From Adenanthera pavonina (lineage: Eukaryota > Streptophyta > Magnoliopsida > Fabales > Fabaceae), in assembly GCA_026686845.1 (NCBI GenBank), contig JAIVEN010000008.1, positions 36,336,501-36,400,500 on the forward strand: DNA of 64,000 nucleotides, read 5' to 3'. Made by a program: the position numbers and the translations under genes. The notes beneath the pieces were generated by a model that saw nothing but the letters and a program-made list of their open reading frames with translations, was not told the origin of the DNA and did no database searches. Positions 8,513 to 21,214 of this stretch are shown piece by piece (the first letter of the stretch is position 1; every line of letters begins with the position of its first letter).

Positions 8513-11500
8513 ATATAGAAAAATGATTTGGTGTTGAACTTGATTTAAAGCGTTGACCTTGATTTGGTGTTGCATGTCATGATTGAGGGAGAATTAAAAA
8601 TGTTTTAGTGTTGGTCGGCAGGGGTCACTTATGGAACCACTGGATCTCGCTCTTTCTATATATATAGTATCCTTTTGAATTTAGCCTTGAAAATTTGCAA
8701 ACTTAATAGGCTCCACATTTTTCACGACGCAGACTAAGTATTAGGGTTAGGGCTATGAAGAAATTAAACAAACTTAATTGTTCCACACAATTCCTTTTTT
8801 TTTTTTTTTTGTTTTGGGTTCCTATAGAAGGCTGGGATATATATGAGCTCTGGTTGCAGAAGTTTAGAAAGAGAATGGAAATGCGAGTAAAGGCTGGATG
8901 GAAGTGAGGGTAGATATTTATTTATTTAATTTGAAGGATCGAAAAAGTGGGAAATTGAAGATTGGTCCCCCAAGAGAGACAAATTTGAAGAAGGACGGGG
9001 GGTATGATGAGCCAATTAGAATTTGAGCACGTGATGAAGTGGGATATTAATTAATTGTTGCAACTTCGAGGGATAGATATATCCACCATCAATCGTGCTC
9101 ATGCATGCTCCCCAAACAAAACTGAAGTGGCTCTTTCCCCCCAATATCCACCATATATTCTCATATTGCTTTTATAAATCCTGCATAATCTCTCTCTCTC
9201 TCTCTCTCAAAAGCATACTTTTAATTCTTAAACTTATACTAAATTTCATTTTAATTTTTAAATTTTATTTTGTTTCTTTTTAATCTTTTAACTTTTAAAA
9301 ATTTTTCTATTATTAATCCCATTAACTATTAACTATGTTAATAAAAAATATTTTAAAATGATGATAAAATATTTTTAAATACTTACATATTTATTTAACT
9401 TATCTTTTTATGACAAAAAAACCTAAAGTTAAAGTTTTGTTTAAAAGGGAATTATTTGTAATTATTTATTTCAATTTTATAATTTAATTTAAAATTATTT
9501 TAAACTTAAAATAATAAATATATAATGATATTAAGGACTTAGTAATAAAAATTAACAGTATCAATATTAAATAATGTTTTATCAACATAGTAGAATATTT
9601 TATCAATATTTAGGGTTAATATAGTTAATAGTATTAGTAATAGGAAAATTTTTAATTATATTTAAAAAATTAAAAGTTAAAAAAATTAAAATAAAATATA
9701 GTATAAAATTAAAGAACTAAAAATACACTTTTACATATATGTACATATATATATATATATATATACTCTCAACGCTCATATCTTATTTTTAATTAGATAT
9801 ATTCATCATAAGTTTTTCTTAATTTTTAAAATTTGTATACATAACTTTATGTCCCTACTTAGTTTGTTCTTTCATTAGTCCAATCTAATTAATTACTAAT
9901 TAACATTGTCACCAGCACCTATATATTTACGTCAAATTAAAGTTTAACGAGTTAAAGGTTTCATTAGCATATACAGAGCCTATTTGGAAAATCTTTTTAG
10001 GGCTGGTAAAGCAGGTATTCAAACATCCTTTGGGTTAATTTTATGTTTGGGTCATTTTAAAAGGTTATCTTGCAAATTTATTTTCACCACCAAACATATT
10101 TTTAACCAACAAACTAAAAAAATTATTTTTTAATTTATAAATGTACTTGTATTTATAATTATTTTTTAAACTTATTATTACAATAAAAAAATCTAAACAT
10201 AAATCATATTATAACAAATTTACTTTTATCAAAATTTTATTTTATTTCAACTCAAAAATTATAGTTGTTGATTAGGGGGCTAGCTCCATGGGATCCACTT
10301 CGTCAAAGGTATGTCTAGGACGGTGGTAGTGCTTCCTGTCCATTTCAGGTCCCGCACAGAAATGTCGTTTCCAACACCATTGTCGTCTTATACAATAATT
10401 AAATCATCAATATATATAGTAATAGTATTCTGCTTTGTAAGGATATTAATGGCGCCAATATCCCCTTATTTATATATTAACATATAGAATATATGGGCTT
10501 CGCTCCTCTCTTTCACCAAAAAAAAAAACACAATATAGAAAAGGCACTTACAAGATTCTAATATAGGTGGCAAATAACTTCATCCTTTAAATAATAGGAG
10601 TTTATTCTGAACTGTGAATTGGTACGAAGTATAGATATATAGAACTTACTCTATTTCACTTTATTAACTAGAGCATCTGAATCGATTATTTACAGTTATA
10701 ATACCTGGGCTAGTATGATAAATTCCAAAAAAAAACACACACACACACACATATTTGTTGGCCGAAAGTCGCAGCGCTTGCCTTCCTCAAGTGTGGAAGA
10801 GAGAGATGAGAGTGGTTTCCAAGTGCGGCGTAGTTTGGAGGCCGGTGTCTGAGTTGCTTGGTGAACCTGAATTTGACTATATACCTGCTTACAAACTTGA
10901 AAGTTGAAACAGTTCTCTTAGTCAATAGTTTGGCCATTTGATTCATACGATGTCGTTCTTACGTATTCAAACACCGTAGTCAGGTGTGCTTAAGCTCCTT
11001 CTTTCTTTCATTTCAAAACCTTTGAAGTCAGTTTCATATATTAATATCATATTATTATTATTATTATTAGAGTAAAATACCATAACGTCCTCCTATCTTG
11101 CTTCAATTATAAAAATCTACCCTCTATTTTGCAAATGTACATAAATCTCTCCTAAAATTTAAAGTTATGTTACACATATTTCCCCTATATTTTAAAGATT
11201 CAAATTCTATCCACTCAACCATTAATGAACCATTAACTCACAAAATTAAACTTTTTTTATCCCTCCATCAAAATTCCAATTCTATTCAATGCTTTTTAGA
11301 ATTTTTTAACTTTTAACTAAAATGAATTCCATGTATTCATATGAAACTTAAAACGAGTTACAGTGTTCACAATTATGATCAATACAGCTTCTTACATTTT
11401 TTTTAATTTTTATATTGATTAATTTGACATTTTTATTTTATTATAAATTTCACTAATGTATAATTTAATATTTTTAAATACATTTTTTAAATATTGCTAT

Positions 11501-14500
11501 AATTAATTATTTAAAATTGTTTAGTAAATATGTTATAATTTTAATGTCAAATCAATAGAAAATATTATAATGAATTTTTATATAATATTTTAAATTTATT
11601 TAGATTTGTTTGGGATGAAAAGTAGACATTTCAAATTATAAATGTAAATTAATAATTTTAAAGTATTTAGATATAAATTTTAATTGATATAAATCGTATT
11701 TTAGAATCTTTAACAAAATATTTTTAATGAAGTTAAAAATTAGACTAAGACATATGTTTTGAAAATATATATGAGGTCTCTGTAATTTAAACAATATTGA
11801 AAGTTTTCAATGCATTTTACTCTTATTATTGTTATTATTATTTCATTCTTTTCATGTATCATGACATGCAATTTACAAAATTTAATAGCTTTTCGCGTGG
11901 TAAAATTAAAGTAAGTCTCACAACATAAATTCAAAATGCATCTGATTAATTATACGGTGCCTATATAATTGAGAATGCGAGTAAATCATATTTATCACTT
12001 CTCTAATTTTCTTAATCTCAATCAAATTATTTTTTTGCCTAATATATAATATTTAAAAATAAAATTATTTAACTAATCTGGATCCATGTCATGAATAATC
12101 ATGAATAAAATTACATTCATTATGTTAAGGTTTAATATTAATTTAATTATATTTATTATTTTATAAATGAATAAATATAATATTGCATATGTAATTATAT
12201 ACATTTTTTAATGTATTATATGAAGTCTTTTTATTGGCCGGAATGGTTTAACTTAATATATACTATAATGATATGAGCATTGATTTTTATTATGATAAAT
12301 TAACTAATTTTTGTTGGGGGACGAAATGTTTATAAAATGGATAAATTATTATGGCGTTACAATCAGATGAATAGGAATTACTGAATGGTTATGAATAAAG
12401 AAAGATAAAGGTTGGGACCCGTGAAAAATCAAACCCAAAATTTAAAACAGATCTTCATTGGTGCGACTTAACCGTGAACTTATAGGTTTTACTTTTGCGA
12501 TTCATGTAACTTATTTCATAATAATTTAAGAATAAAACTATAATTTTATATTCCGGCCAAAAAATATATGATTTTACATCATAAAAAGTATTTTTTATAA
12601 GGATAAATAGTGGCTATATTTTAGCTGTTTACTTAAAAAATAATAAAATTGAGAGTTTTCTCTTTCTTGTGGGTTTTATTTTTTTCTTCTTTCTCAAACT
12701 TTGACCAATTCGAATGATTTGAGATGAAAGTCTCCACCTGCCAAGGATTTGAGCAATCCGTTCAATTTCCGTCCTCTAATTCCCCAACTCACCGTCAAGA
12801 CTTCCTCCTGCCTTCATATATATATATATATATATTTTGATAAATCCTGCCTTCATATTTCAAGCAATAATTTTCAAAAGGGATATTATATTTTGAGTCT
12901 AAAATAATAAATTTATTATAAAACAAATTTTTTTACTACTCATTCTTCCAATTTTATTATAAAATATTTTAGATTCAAATACTTTTTATCAACCAAAGTT
13001 TCTTTTTGGTAATTAATTCACACTCTTAGTCCATAACTATAATTTCTTTTATTCAAAATGTCAATTCCGATGCGGTCATTTCTATATTAAAAAATTTAGT
13101 ATGTGAAAAAAAATAAATTCATATATACAATTTACTTCCCAGTTCCCACCCTTATATTAGTTATATTTTTATTTTTTTATTTTGCATAATATCTTATCAA
13201 CATATGATTACAAAGGACCTAAATTCAACAATATTTGGAATTTCCATGGTTTATATTTATAGAACATGGTTTCATTTTCTAGGACAAAACTATGTTCGTA
13301 ATAAAAAATTAGGAAGCTTCAGTTGAAGGTTCTGCTAATCAGTTCTTTTCTTGTCCTCTAGGATTGTGCTCTTATTCCACCCTTAATATTATTATGTCTT
13401 TAAATTTTGAACTTATTAGGTGTTTTTTTTTACCAGAGAATTTATTAGTATTTGCATACTAGTATTAACTTTTGCATGAATTATTGTTTGCCAATCCCAT
13501 ATTCAATTTCTAATCTTCAAAATACATAAATTTGGTCCAACGTCAACAGTTTTTCCAGATATAAATAAAGGTATGCAATAAATTATATTTTTAGAGAGAT
13601 GATTAAAAGATATGATTTTTTTTATTTTAAACGATTATACTTTTTCGTTATAGAAAATAAACTATAATAATACTTATTTTTTTATAAAAAAATTTTACGT
13701 TTATTAATATATAATGAATGTTTAATATATACTTAACTAACATAAACAATTTTTTAAATTTGAAAGTATTTGAATTATACTATTAAACTCAAAATAAACT
13801 TAAAAAAACAAAATAATGAGATTAAATTTAATTTAAAAATATATTTTAGAAAGGTATATTCTAAGTAAAAATTAATATAAACATGTATTTGAAGAAAGAT
13901 ATTTTTTGGTATCAAAATCACCCGGGTAGTATTAACAAGGTCATGATATAATTAATAGATAGTTGGGTCCCTTAAGTATATTGTTCTTGATTTAATTATT
14001 AATCATATGTATGAAAAATGTCTTGTTAAACAAGATAAAATCCACTTCGATAATTTTTATGTCAAGAAAGAGAATGTCTTCCGTCTTTAGATGGGCAGTA
14101 TGAAGTACCAATACTTCAAAAAAGTAGACATACTCTTATTTGATACATGATACGATACACATATCATACTTATGTATACGTATTCATTTGTACTACTTTG
14201 TATCCATCTATACAATTTCAAATTTTTACATTAAAATATGGCTATTTGAAATTATTATAAATATTTTGTAGTTTATTTTAACATTTATCTTATATTTTTC
14301 AGAATATTTAATATCAATTTTAATCTTAACAGATAAATGTATTAATTATACATATAAATAATTATATAAATAATATTATATATGTATAAATATCTCTCGT
14401 ACCTATATCCTAAAATTTTAAAAATGACTGTATTTTTCATATCATGTTATATTATATTCTATACATGTACCCATATCAGTACCATATATGATAGGGATAT

Positions 14501-14880
14501 CTTTGGTGCTCACAAGAAAAACCACCTGAGATGGCAGAGATTTCCTAATAAGTATTTAATATAGCTAGACTCATTAAAGACTATTAATTAAGTTAATACC
14601 TACTTTTACCAACTAAATTACGTACTTGTTAACCACTAGGCACTTTTCAGTTAGTTGGAGGTTATATCCTCTAACCTAGGGGTCTCAAATGCAAGCTTTG
14701 ATGGTGAAGAGAGATATTTACTTTTATATATATTAACACACAATATCTTTGAAAATCTAACACCATATTATCTACTATCGAATATGACCACTAATTTGGT
14801 AGTCCTACTTTCTAAATATATTTTGGACCTGTTTGATTTTATTTTTAAAAATAATTTTTCTCTTTTTGAAAACAGAAAAC
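8513..14880. other. Gene-free AT-rich intergenic stretch
   Basis: I see no gene. Contents: (TC)n at 9190-9208, (AT)n at 9744-9766, (AC)n at 10735-10751, (ATT)n near 11052-11069 and (AT)n at 12815-12835. A less AT-rich islet at about 10757-10985 has short open frames in both directions with no recognisable domain. Another islet is at about 10265-10390. Much of the rest resembles decayed MITE or LTR DNA but cannot be assigned. Confidence 0.55.
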
Positions 14881-15262
14881 TCAGGGCTTGTTTGGCAGTA
14901 TTTTCTATTTTCTTATTTTGAAAACAATTTTCTAAAACTGTTTTCAAGAATAAGTTTTAAAAACAAGAAAATAAAAAAAATCTAGTTGAGTAATTGTTTT
15001 CAAAATCATAATTAGTGAGTGATAGATGAGTTATTCAAAATTTACAACTTTACCATTAATGAGATGGATGTTTATCACATTTCCTTGTATTTTTCAGAAC
15101 AAAAACTATAAAACAACTTAAAGGTATTCTGAGTTTTCTATTCTTTTATTTTTCTGTTTTCCAAAACAGTTTTTAAAAAACAGGTTTATCAAACAAGTTT
15201 TCTGTTTTTGAAAACAGAAAAACTATTTTAAAAAATAGAATCAAATCAAACAACCCCTTAGA
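14881..15262. mobile_element. hAT-like MITE, copy 1
   Basis: The left end CAGGGCTTGTTTGGCAGTAT pairs imperfectly with the right end ATCAAACAACCCCTTA. The subterminal DNA is rich in GTTTTCTATTTT and GAAAACAGAAAA motifs in opposite orientation. The centre has TTACAACTTTACCATTAATG. The ends and gene-free interior suggest a non-autonomous hAT-type element. A relative lies in the opposite orientation at 44350. Confidence 0.6.
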
Positions 15263-15870
15263 AAACAACCCCCTGTTCTACATCATTACTTAGACTGTTA
15301 GACAATATCCTGCAAAATGTGGCACCAATTCATGATGTCTTGTAATTAATATAACCACTAAATTTGCTAGTCGCACTTAATACTATATGTACACATATTT
15401 TAATAAAAAAAAATCCTGATTTTTCTTTTTTGAAAATCTCTTCTCACATAGAATGTGTTTATGACATTTTATAACGGAAATTTGAAAATGACGCACAGTT
15501 ATACTTATACCTCATACTCAGGATAGCTGCCAAAAACAATAAATGACCATTCATTAAAAAAATAAGTTAGAATAAAGAAATCGAATCATTCACTCAATGA
15601 ATTTTATAACAACAAAAGTATATTACCTTGTTATTAAATACGAGTCATATATAACTCCGGATGATCAATATATCCCCTTGATTTTTTTTATCCTATATTC
15701 AGGTCAAAATACAGAAAAATTCCTTTTAACTTCTAAGGATTCAAATATACAAAAGAAAAATTATATTTAAAAAATCTAAAGATAAAACTTTATAGTAAAT
15801 CCTTTAAGTTCAATAATTCAGTAAATATTTTTAATTCTTTAAAATAATATTTTTAAAAGAATATGCAATA
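15263..15870. other. Intergenic AT-rich DNA
   Basis: I see no gene, RNA or clear repeat in this stretch between two MITEs. Confidence 0.5.
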
Positions 15871-16112
15871 TGCTCACTGGTCCTTAATATAAGACCATTT
15901 TAACCAAATTACGCGAATTAAAAAGGAGAGTTAAAACTAATTAACTACTTCGATTTCTCTAAAAATCTCAATATTTTTTTAAAACTACCCTGATTTAATA
16001 TCTCTCTTTTTCTCTTTGAATACATTAAATAGGGACATTTTTTAGAAATGTATAATAAATATCACCTCGTATATTGTAAAGGATCTTATATTTAGTATTA
16101 AGGCAAAATATC

Positions 16113-16147
<35 letters not shown>

Positions 16148-16183
16148 TGTATGTATGCATATATAAAAGACCGGATTGAGTAA
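15871..16183. mobile_element. Stowaway-like MITE, family A, copy 3
   Basis: It begins TGCTCACTGGTCCTTAATAT and ends near GACCGGATTGAGTA. The family landmarks are present (AAAACTAATTAACTACTTCG, AAAACTACCCTGATTTAATA, ATAATAAATATCACCTCGTA). An internal TATATA has expanded into a (TA)n(CA)n microsatellite at about 16112-16147, making this copy longer than the others. Confidence 0.8.
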
Positions 16184-19100
16184 TTTTTAGGGACAATTTT
16201 TCCCCCATAGTTGCCTAACTTTCCCCAAAATCTAAAACTTAGTATTTTGGAAATTCGCGCCAGCAAGCACGCATGACGCATGATATAGGCTGCGTTTGAC
16301 TGCACAACAAAAAAGTCTAATTGTTATCCAAACAATTCCTTCTTTTACTTCACGCAGCAGAAGAGTCTTAAAGCCACGAAGGGATAAAGAAGCTGCACAC
16401 ACAAGGAAACATGCGTATAGGCTGCCAAACTGGAGGCCTGGGGATAGTAACAAATTAAGATGAATTAATTAATTTAAACCTATATTTTAAGCAGAAGATT
16501 CCCTCAAATGTAGCTTTTGGATTATAAAACGAAGGAGGACGTACTCCACTAAATGACTGAGTTGACTTTTGTTTAATCTGCAAGGCATATATATATATAT
16601 ATATATATAGTTGCATCTCCAATTCTGCATCCACCATATATATCTCTCCTCCACAAAGTGGGGTTTCTCAGAATCCAAGCCAAACAATGGGCTATACATG
16701 TGGTCGAAAGATCTTAGTATCCAACAGCCAAATCTCTTTTTTTTTTCTTGGAAAGGAGGTTAGCAAAATGACTCTCATCTCCTCTATCAACCTAATGATT
16801 CAATCTTTCATGGAGAACGCTGGAATATGCGATTATTGCACTGTATATGTGCTCCCACAATCCTGTAGATAGTGGTTCCTATGCCACTTTTGCTACATTT
16901 TGTACCCTAATCTTATAAGTATATATAGAAAAAGAATTTACCAGTACTGGACACATATACGGGGATTAATTGCCATTTGTTATTTCTCGTTTTGGTTAGA
17001 GAATTTTTGGAATCAATCTGATTGAATCCGATTTTTGTTTTTTGGCTGATATATTTAATTTAGTTACGTATCTTCTTAATCAATCTTGATTAATTTCTTG
17101 GGAAAGAATCAATAATGAAAAAATATTATTTTCTTTAACCAATTGCAGGTTAATTATTAGTGGTTTGATGGACATATACATAGTGTCAGAAATTCAAATT
17201 CTAATTTAGTTAACTTTTTGGGTTTATCATGCAAGAAATTTTGTTACGAATGTCCTTATTTTGACGTAAGTGAATTTCTTCTTAAGTGTGCGAAATCTAA
17301 ATACTATAGTTATAACATCATTTTTTTTTGTTACTTACACATATATTATCAAAAAACACACCCTCACACACATATTAAATACACTTTAAGTACATAAAAT
17401 CCAAACTACAGTGACACGTCTTTAGCCTTTTTCAACTGCTCTAACCATGACAAAACTCTCCGGAGACACCAAATACATATATATATATATATATGTACTC
17501 TCTCTCTCTCTCATATTATATCTTTTATAAACTTTTCTTATCTTAGAATATAATAATTTTTATAAGATTTAGTAAAATATTTATGAGTTTTTTTTAAGAA
17601 TAATCTTCATAAATTTATTTTACAACTAATTTAATTTTTTTCAGAAAAAAAGTTAATAAAATTAATGAAAGACATTTTTAAAAAATAATAATTTTTTACA
17701 AAATTAAGACTTCTAATTAATTTTAATTGTATTCCTTAATCAGATTTTAACAAAACATCTTGTAAATATAAGACGGGGATAGTATATATATAGCTAATTC
17801 CTTTCAAAAAAAGTATATAGCCAATTGTGGAAAGAGGGAGTGTGACCACCTCTATGAAGACCTGCATTTAAAAACGCAATGGGACAGATTCAAGACACAT
17901 GATAAAAATGTCTAAGAAATATATAATAGATCTCAACTGATGGCTTTTAATTTAAAGGTAAATTTTACAATAGTAAGAGTGAGAAATATATGACGGAAAT
18001 GACAAGAAATTGGAAGTTATGGAGCAAATGCATTTGGACACCGAATCACTAAATGTGCATTGAAGCTGACAAAGAATATACTGAGAAGCTAATTATAGCA
18101 ACTTAGAAAAAATTATTCCCTCAAGTCCTCAACTCCTCCTGTACCATTTATAAAAGAAAAAAATTACTTTCACAAGTATTAAAATAAGGAAATTAAAATT
18201 AGTTAAAAATAATTAATTTATTTACATTTTCAATTTCTTTCAAAATTATCTCTATTTAATTAATGTCTCTCTAAATTTATTCTAAAGATACTGACTCTCA
18301 ATAGTATTAATGAAGCAGGATAATTTTGATAAAAAAAATATTGTAACATTAACTCTCTATTTTTTTTTAAATATAACTATCAAAAGGGGAAAATTTTCTC
18401 TTATAGTAATATTTAAAAATTTAGAATTTATAATTTTTTGTGTGAAAATCTTCAAATATACTACTGAGAATCACTACGGACCTAAATAAGGAATTGGCAA
18501 GCAAGAGATAGAATTGCAAAAAAACGAAAAAAAGTAAACAATTGGAAGTTGAGATCAGATAAAATTATAATGAATGTTATACTTAGAATCTTAAAATTAA
18601 AATTATTTTAAAATAAAATCAAGACTCTGAAATAATAGATTAATATTTCTTTTGAAACAAAGGAATAGTTTAAAAGAATTTTTTTATGGGAAACATTTTA
18701 TGTATTTCGGAATGTAAAAAAGATAAAAAAATTTGAATTAAACATTTCATATTTACAAAAATAAAATGAACATACCATGCTTGAAGAGATCAAATAAAAT
18801 TAATAAATATACAAATAAAAATAGTAGTTTAATATATAATTATATTTATTCATTTTTTTTACTTTTTTAAATATATAAATATTTGAAGAGGGAAGAGAGG
18901 TTGATTAGACAAATTAATCAATCTCCAGATATAAAAACTAAACTTTTATACTCCCCGTTTCTTTATATTTATTGTTTATACATAGATTAAAGATTAAGAA
19001 ATATTCCCCACTCTCCATTTCTTTTTATTTATTGCACACTCTCCGTTTCTTTTTATTTATTGATTATACAAAGATTAAGAAATATTTCTTTCAATTCTTA

Positions 19101-19511
19101 ATATAAGTTATTTTTAACTATTTTATTAAAATAAAAAAATAATTTTATCAATAAAATTGTTTAAGAATTTATTTAATTTTCAACTTTACCCCTAATAAAT
19201 ACAAAAATTTAAAAAATGCATAATACTTTCAAAACCAATTAATTCTCCATAAAACAATTGACAAGAAAGAATATTTTTTGTTTAAAGTAATTTATGCTTC
19301 CCAATTTGCAATGGGACTTATATTTTGGATTACAAAATTTTTCTAAAAGGTAACTTGACGGGAGGGAGTACAATCAAAATAATAATGTTTTTTAATTTTA
19401 TAATTTTTCCTTCAATAAGAGCAACTGATATTATTTGTTAGTTTTAAAAGGATAAGAGTGTAATGGGAAAAATGGCAATTATTATTGTTTTAAAATTTAA
19501 AAGTGGTAAAT
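16184..19511. other. Gene-free intergenic stretch
   Basis: No gene recognised. (TA)n tracts lie at 16587-16609 and about 17475-17495, and a (CT)n tract at 17500-17512. Two small less AT-rich islets (about 16240-16450 and 16660-16870) have open frames of 60-73 codons lacking known domains or splice context. Mixed MITE fragments are likely at about 18130-18480 and 18950-19370 (paired CTCC... and GGGAGGGAGTA ends). Confidence 0.5.
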
Positions 19512-19790
19512 AAATAGTTTTTTTGATTTTTAATATAAGATTATTTTAATTAAATCACATTAAATTAAAGATATTGGTTAAAATTAGTTAACTATTTTAA
19601 TTTTTTTAAAAAAATCATACTGTTTTTACAAAATTATCATTGTTGAATTTCTTCCTCTTTCTTTCTTTTTCATGAATTGAAATGATTTTTCTGGTAAAAT
19701 ATAATAAATAATGTATCATATTTTAAGTTGATTCCTATATTTAAAATCAAGTCAAAAAATTATTATATTTATAACAAAAGGAGTAAAAAC
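19512..19790. mobile_element. Diverged family A-like MITE
   Basis: The order of landmarks matches family A: TTTTTAATATAAGATTATTT, TTAAAATTAGTTAACTATTT, ATATAATAAATAATGTATCA, and an AAAGGAGTAAA right end. Sequence divergence is clearly greater than among the six better copies. Confidence 0.45.
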
Positions 19791-20160
19791 AAAAATTTCT
19801 TTTAAATGTGACCATGGAGGGAGAATGTAATTGGTGAAACTCACAAAAATCCACAGTGGCATGAAAATAATGTCAATTCCCCACTTTGCCCATGAATACT
19901 CAATCAATACTTGCCCATTATTCTGTCAATAATTTCACCTAGGGAATAATAAACTGGGGCCCACCCAATGTGATTTACTGCAGTTGTATTTTGGAGTTCT
20001 TACGGGGCCACAATTTTTTTTAAAAAAAAACAGTTAGCGTTAGTATAGATTAAAGTTGAGAGTTTAAAAGTGAAGGTGAGAGATGGGTAACAATTTCAAT
20101 TAGTAGATGATAGGATTCATAAAGGGGACGCACAGCTTTTAAATAGAGCCGAGAAAATGT

Positions 20161-20330
20161 TACTATAAATTTTACTCATACTTTTTAGTGGTGAAGATAG
20201 ATCTTGAGGGTTGACGCACAGACAACCCACCTTGTCCTTGGGTTCCCACTTCAGCATCAACCGCGTCTCTTACTTGGACACTCGGTTTTGAGTTTTGACT
20301 CAGCGGCCCATTTATTTTGAAGTCTTTGTC
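20161..20330 (+). promoter_or_regulatory. Distal LOX promoter with W-box cores
   Basis: This less AT-rich segment carries TTGAC at 20211-20215 and TTGACT at 20295-20300, the core recognised by WRKY factors. It is the last unique sequence before the nested MITEs upstream of the lipoxygenase. LOX3/4-type genes are commonly wound- and jasmonate-induced. That these sites act on this gene is inference from position. Confidence 0.3.
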
Positions 20331-20339
20331 GCCTATTCT

Positions 20340-20880
20340 ATTCTATTTTATTCTATCATCTAAAATATAATATTTTATCTAATTCTATGAGGTATTTTTT
20401 TATTAAATCATGTTGAATTAAAAATTAAAATTAATTAATTACCTTAATTTTTTTAAAAATTTTAATATTTTTTTAAAATTATCCTTATTTATTTAATTTT
20501 TTTCTTTTTTATGATTACATTAAATAGAAGTATTTTTTAAAAATATATAATAAATACTACTCTCTCTAATCTTTAATATAAGACCATTTTAACCGAATCA
20601 CACGGATTAAGAATTAGAATTAAAACTAATTAACTACCTCAATTTCTCTGAAAATTTCAATATTTTTTTAAAACTACCCTTATTTAATTTCTCTCTTTTT
20701 CTCTTTGGATATGTTAAATATGAGTATTTTTTTAAAAATATATAATAAATATTAACTCGTATATTATAAAGGGTCTTATATTTAGAATTAGAATAAAAAA
20801 TTTTATATATAAGATTAGAGGTAGTACCTCTCGTGTATTATAAAGGTTTTATATTTATATCTAAGATAAAAGATATCGAA
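20340..20880. mobile_element. Family A MITE interrupted by a younger copy
   Basis: The left part (about 20340-20559) follows family A up to TAATAAATACTA. The right part (20825-20880) resumes with CCTCTCGTGTATTATAAAGG and TTTTATATTTATATCTAAGA, as an uninterrupted copy would. Between them sits a second copy of the same family. The outer copy is strongly diverged. Confidence 0.7.
20560..20824. mobile_element. Family A MITE nested in another family A MITE
   Basis: It begins CTCTCTCTAATCTTTAATAT and ends AAGATTAGAGGTAG, with TA on both sides (20558-20559 and 20825-20826). All interior landmarks are present, including AAAACTACCCTTATTTAATT and GGGTCTTATATTTAGAATTA. It ends about 190 bp upstream of the lipoxygenase TATA box. 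Confidence 0.8.
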
Positions 20881-21011
20881 TCTCTATAATCAAACAAATT
20901 TATAAGTATGTTTCCCAGGGAAAGTAGTGTGAGTGATTCACAAGGGAAAATTTTTATTAAATTACTGAAAAACGTGTGGACGGTGAGATTCATGTTTTTC
21001 CCTCTTCCGCC

Positions 21012-21021
21012 CTTTATAAAA
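21012..21021 (+). promoter_or_regulatory. TATA box of the lipoxygenase gene
   Basis: CTTTATAAAA is about 200 bp upstream of the start codon. A C/T-rich leader without any ATG follows, which suits a transcription start near 21045-21050 and a 5' UTR of about 165 bases. Confidence 0.6.
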
Positions 21022-21214
21022 CCGCAATAAAAAGCCACTCCTCCTTCAATTCCCACTATCTCACACACTGAAGAACCCACCATCCTCCGAGCCTCTGACT
21101 CTCTCCTACCTCTCCATTTTCAGAACCCACAAGGGCAAATAGGGAAGAAAGGCAAAAACTTTGTCGGACAAATAGATTGAAGAGCGAGGAAAAACAAAAA
21201 AAACGAAAAGAAAG

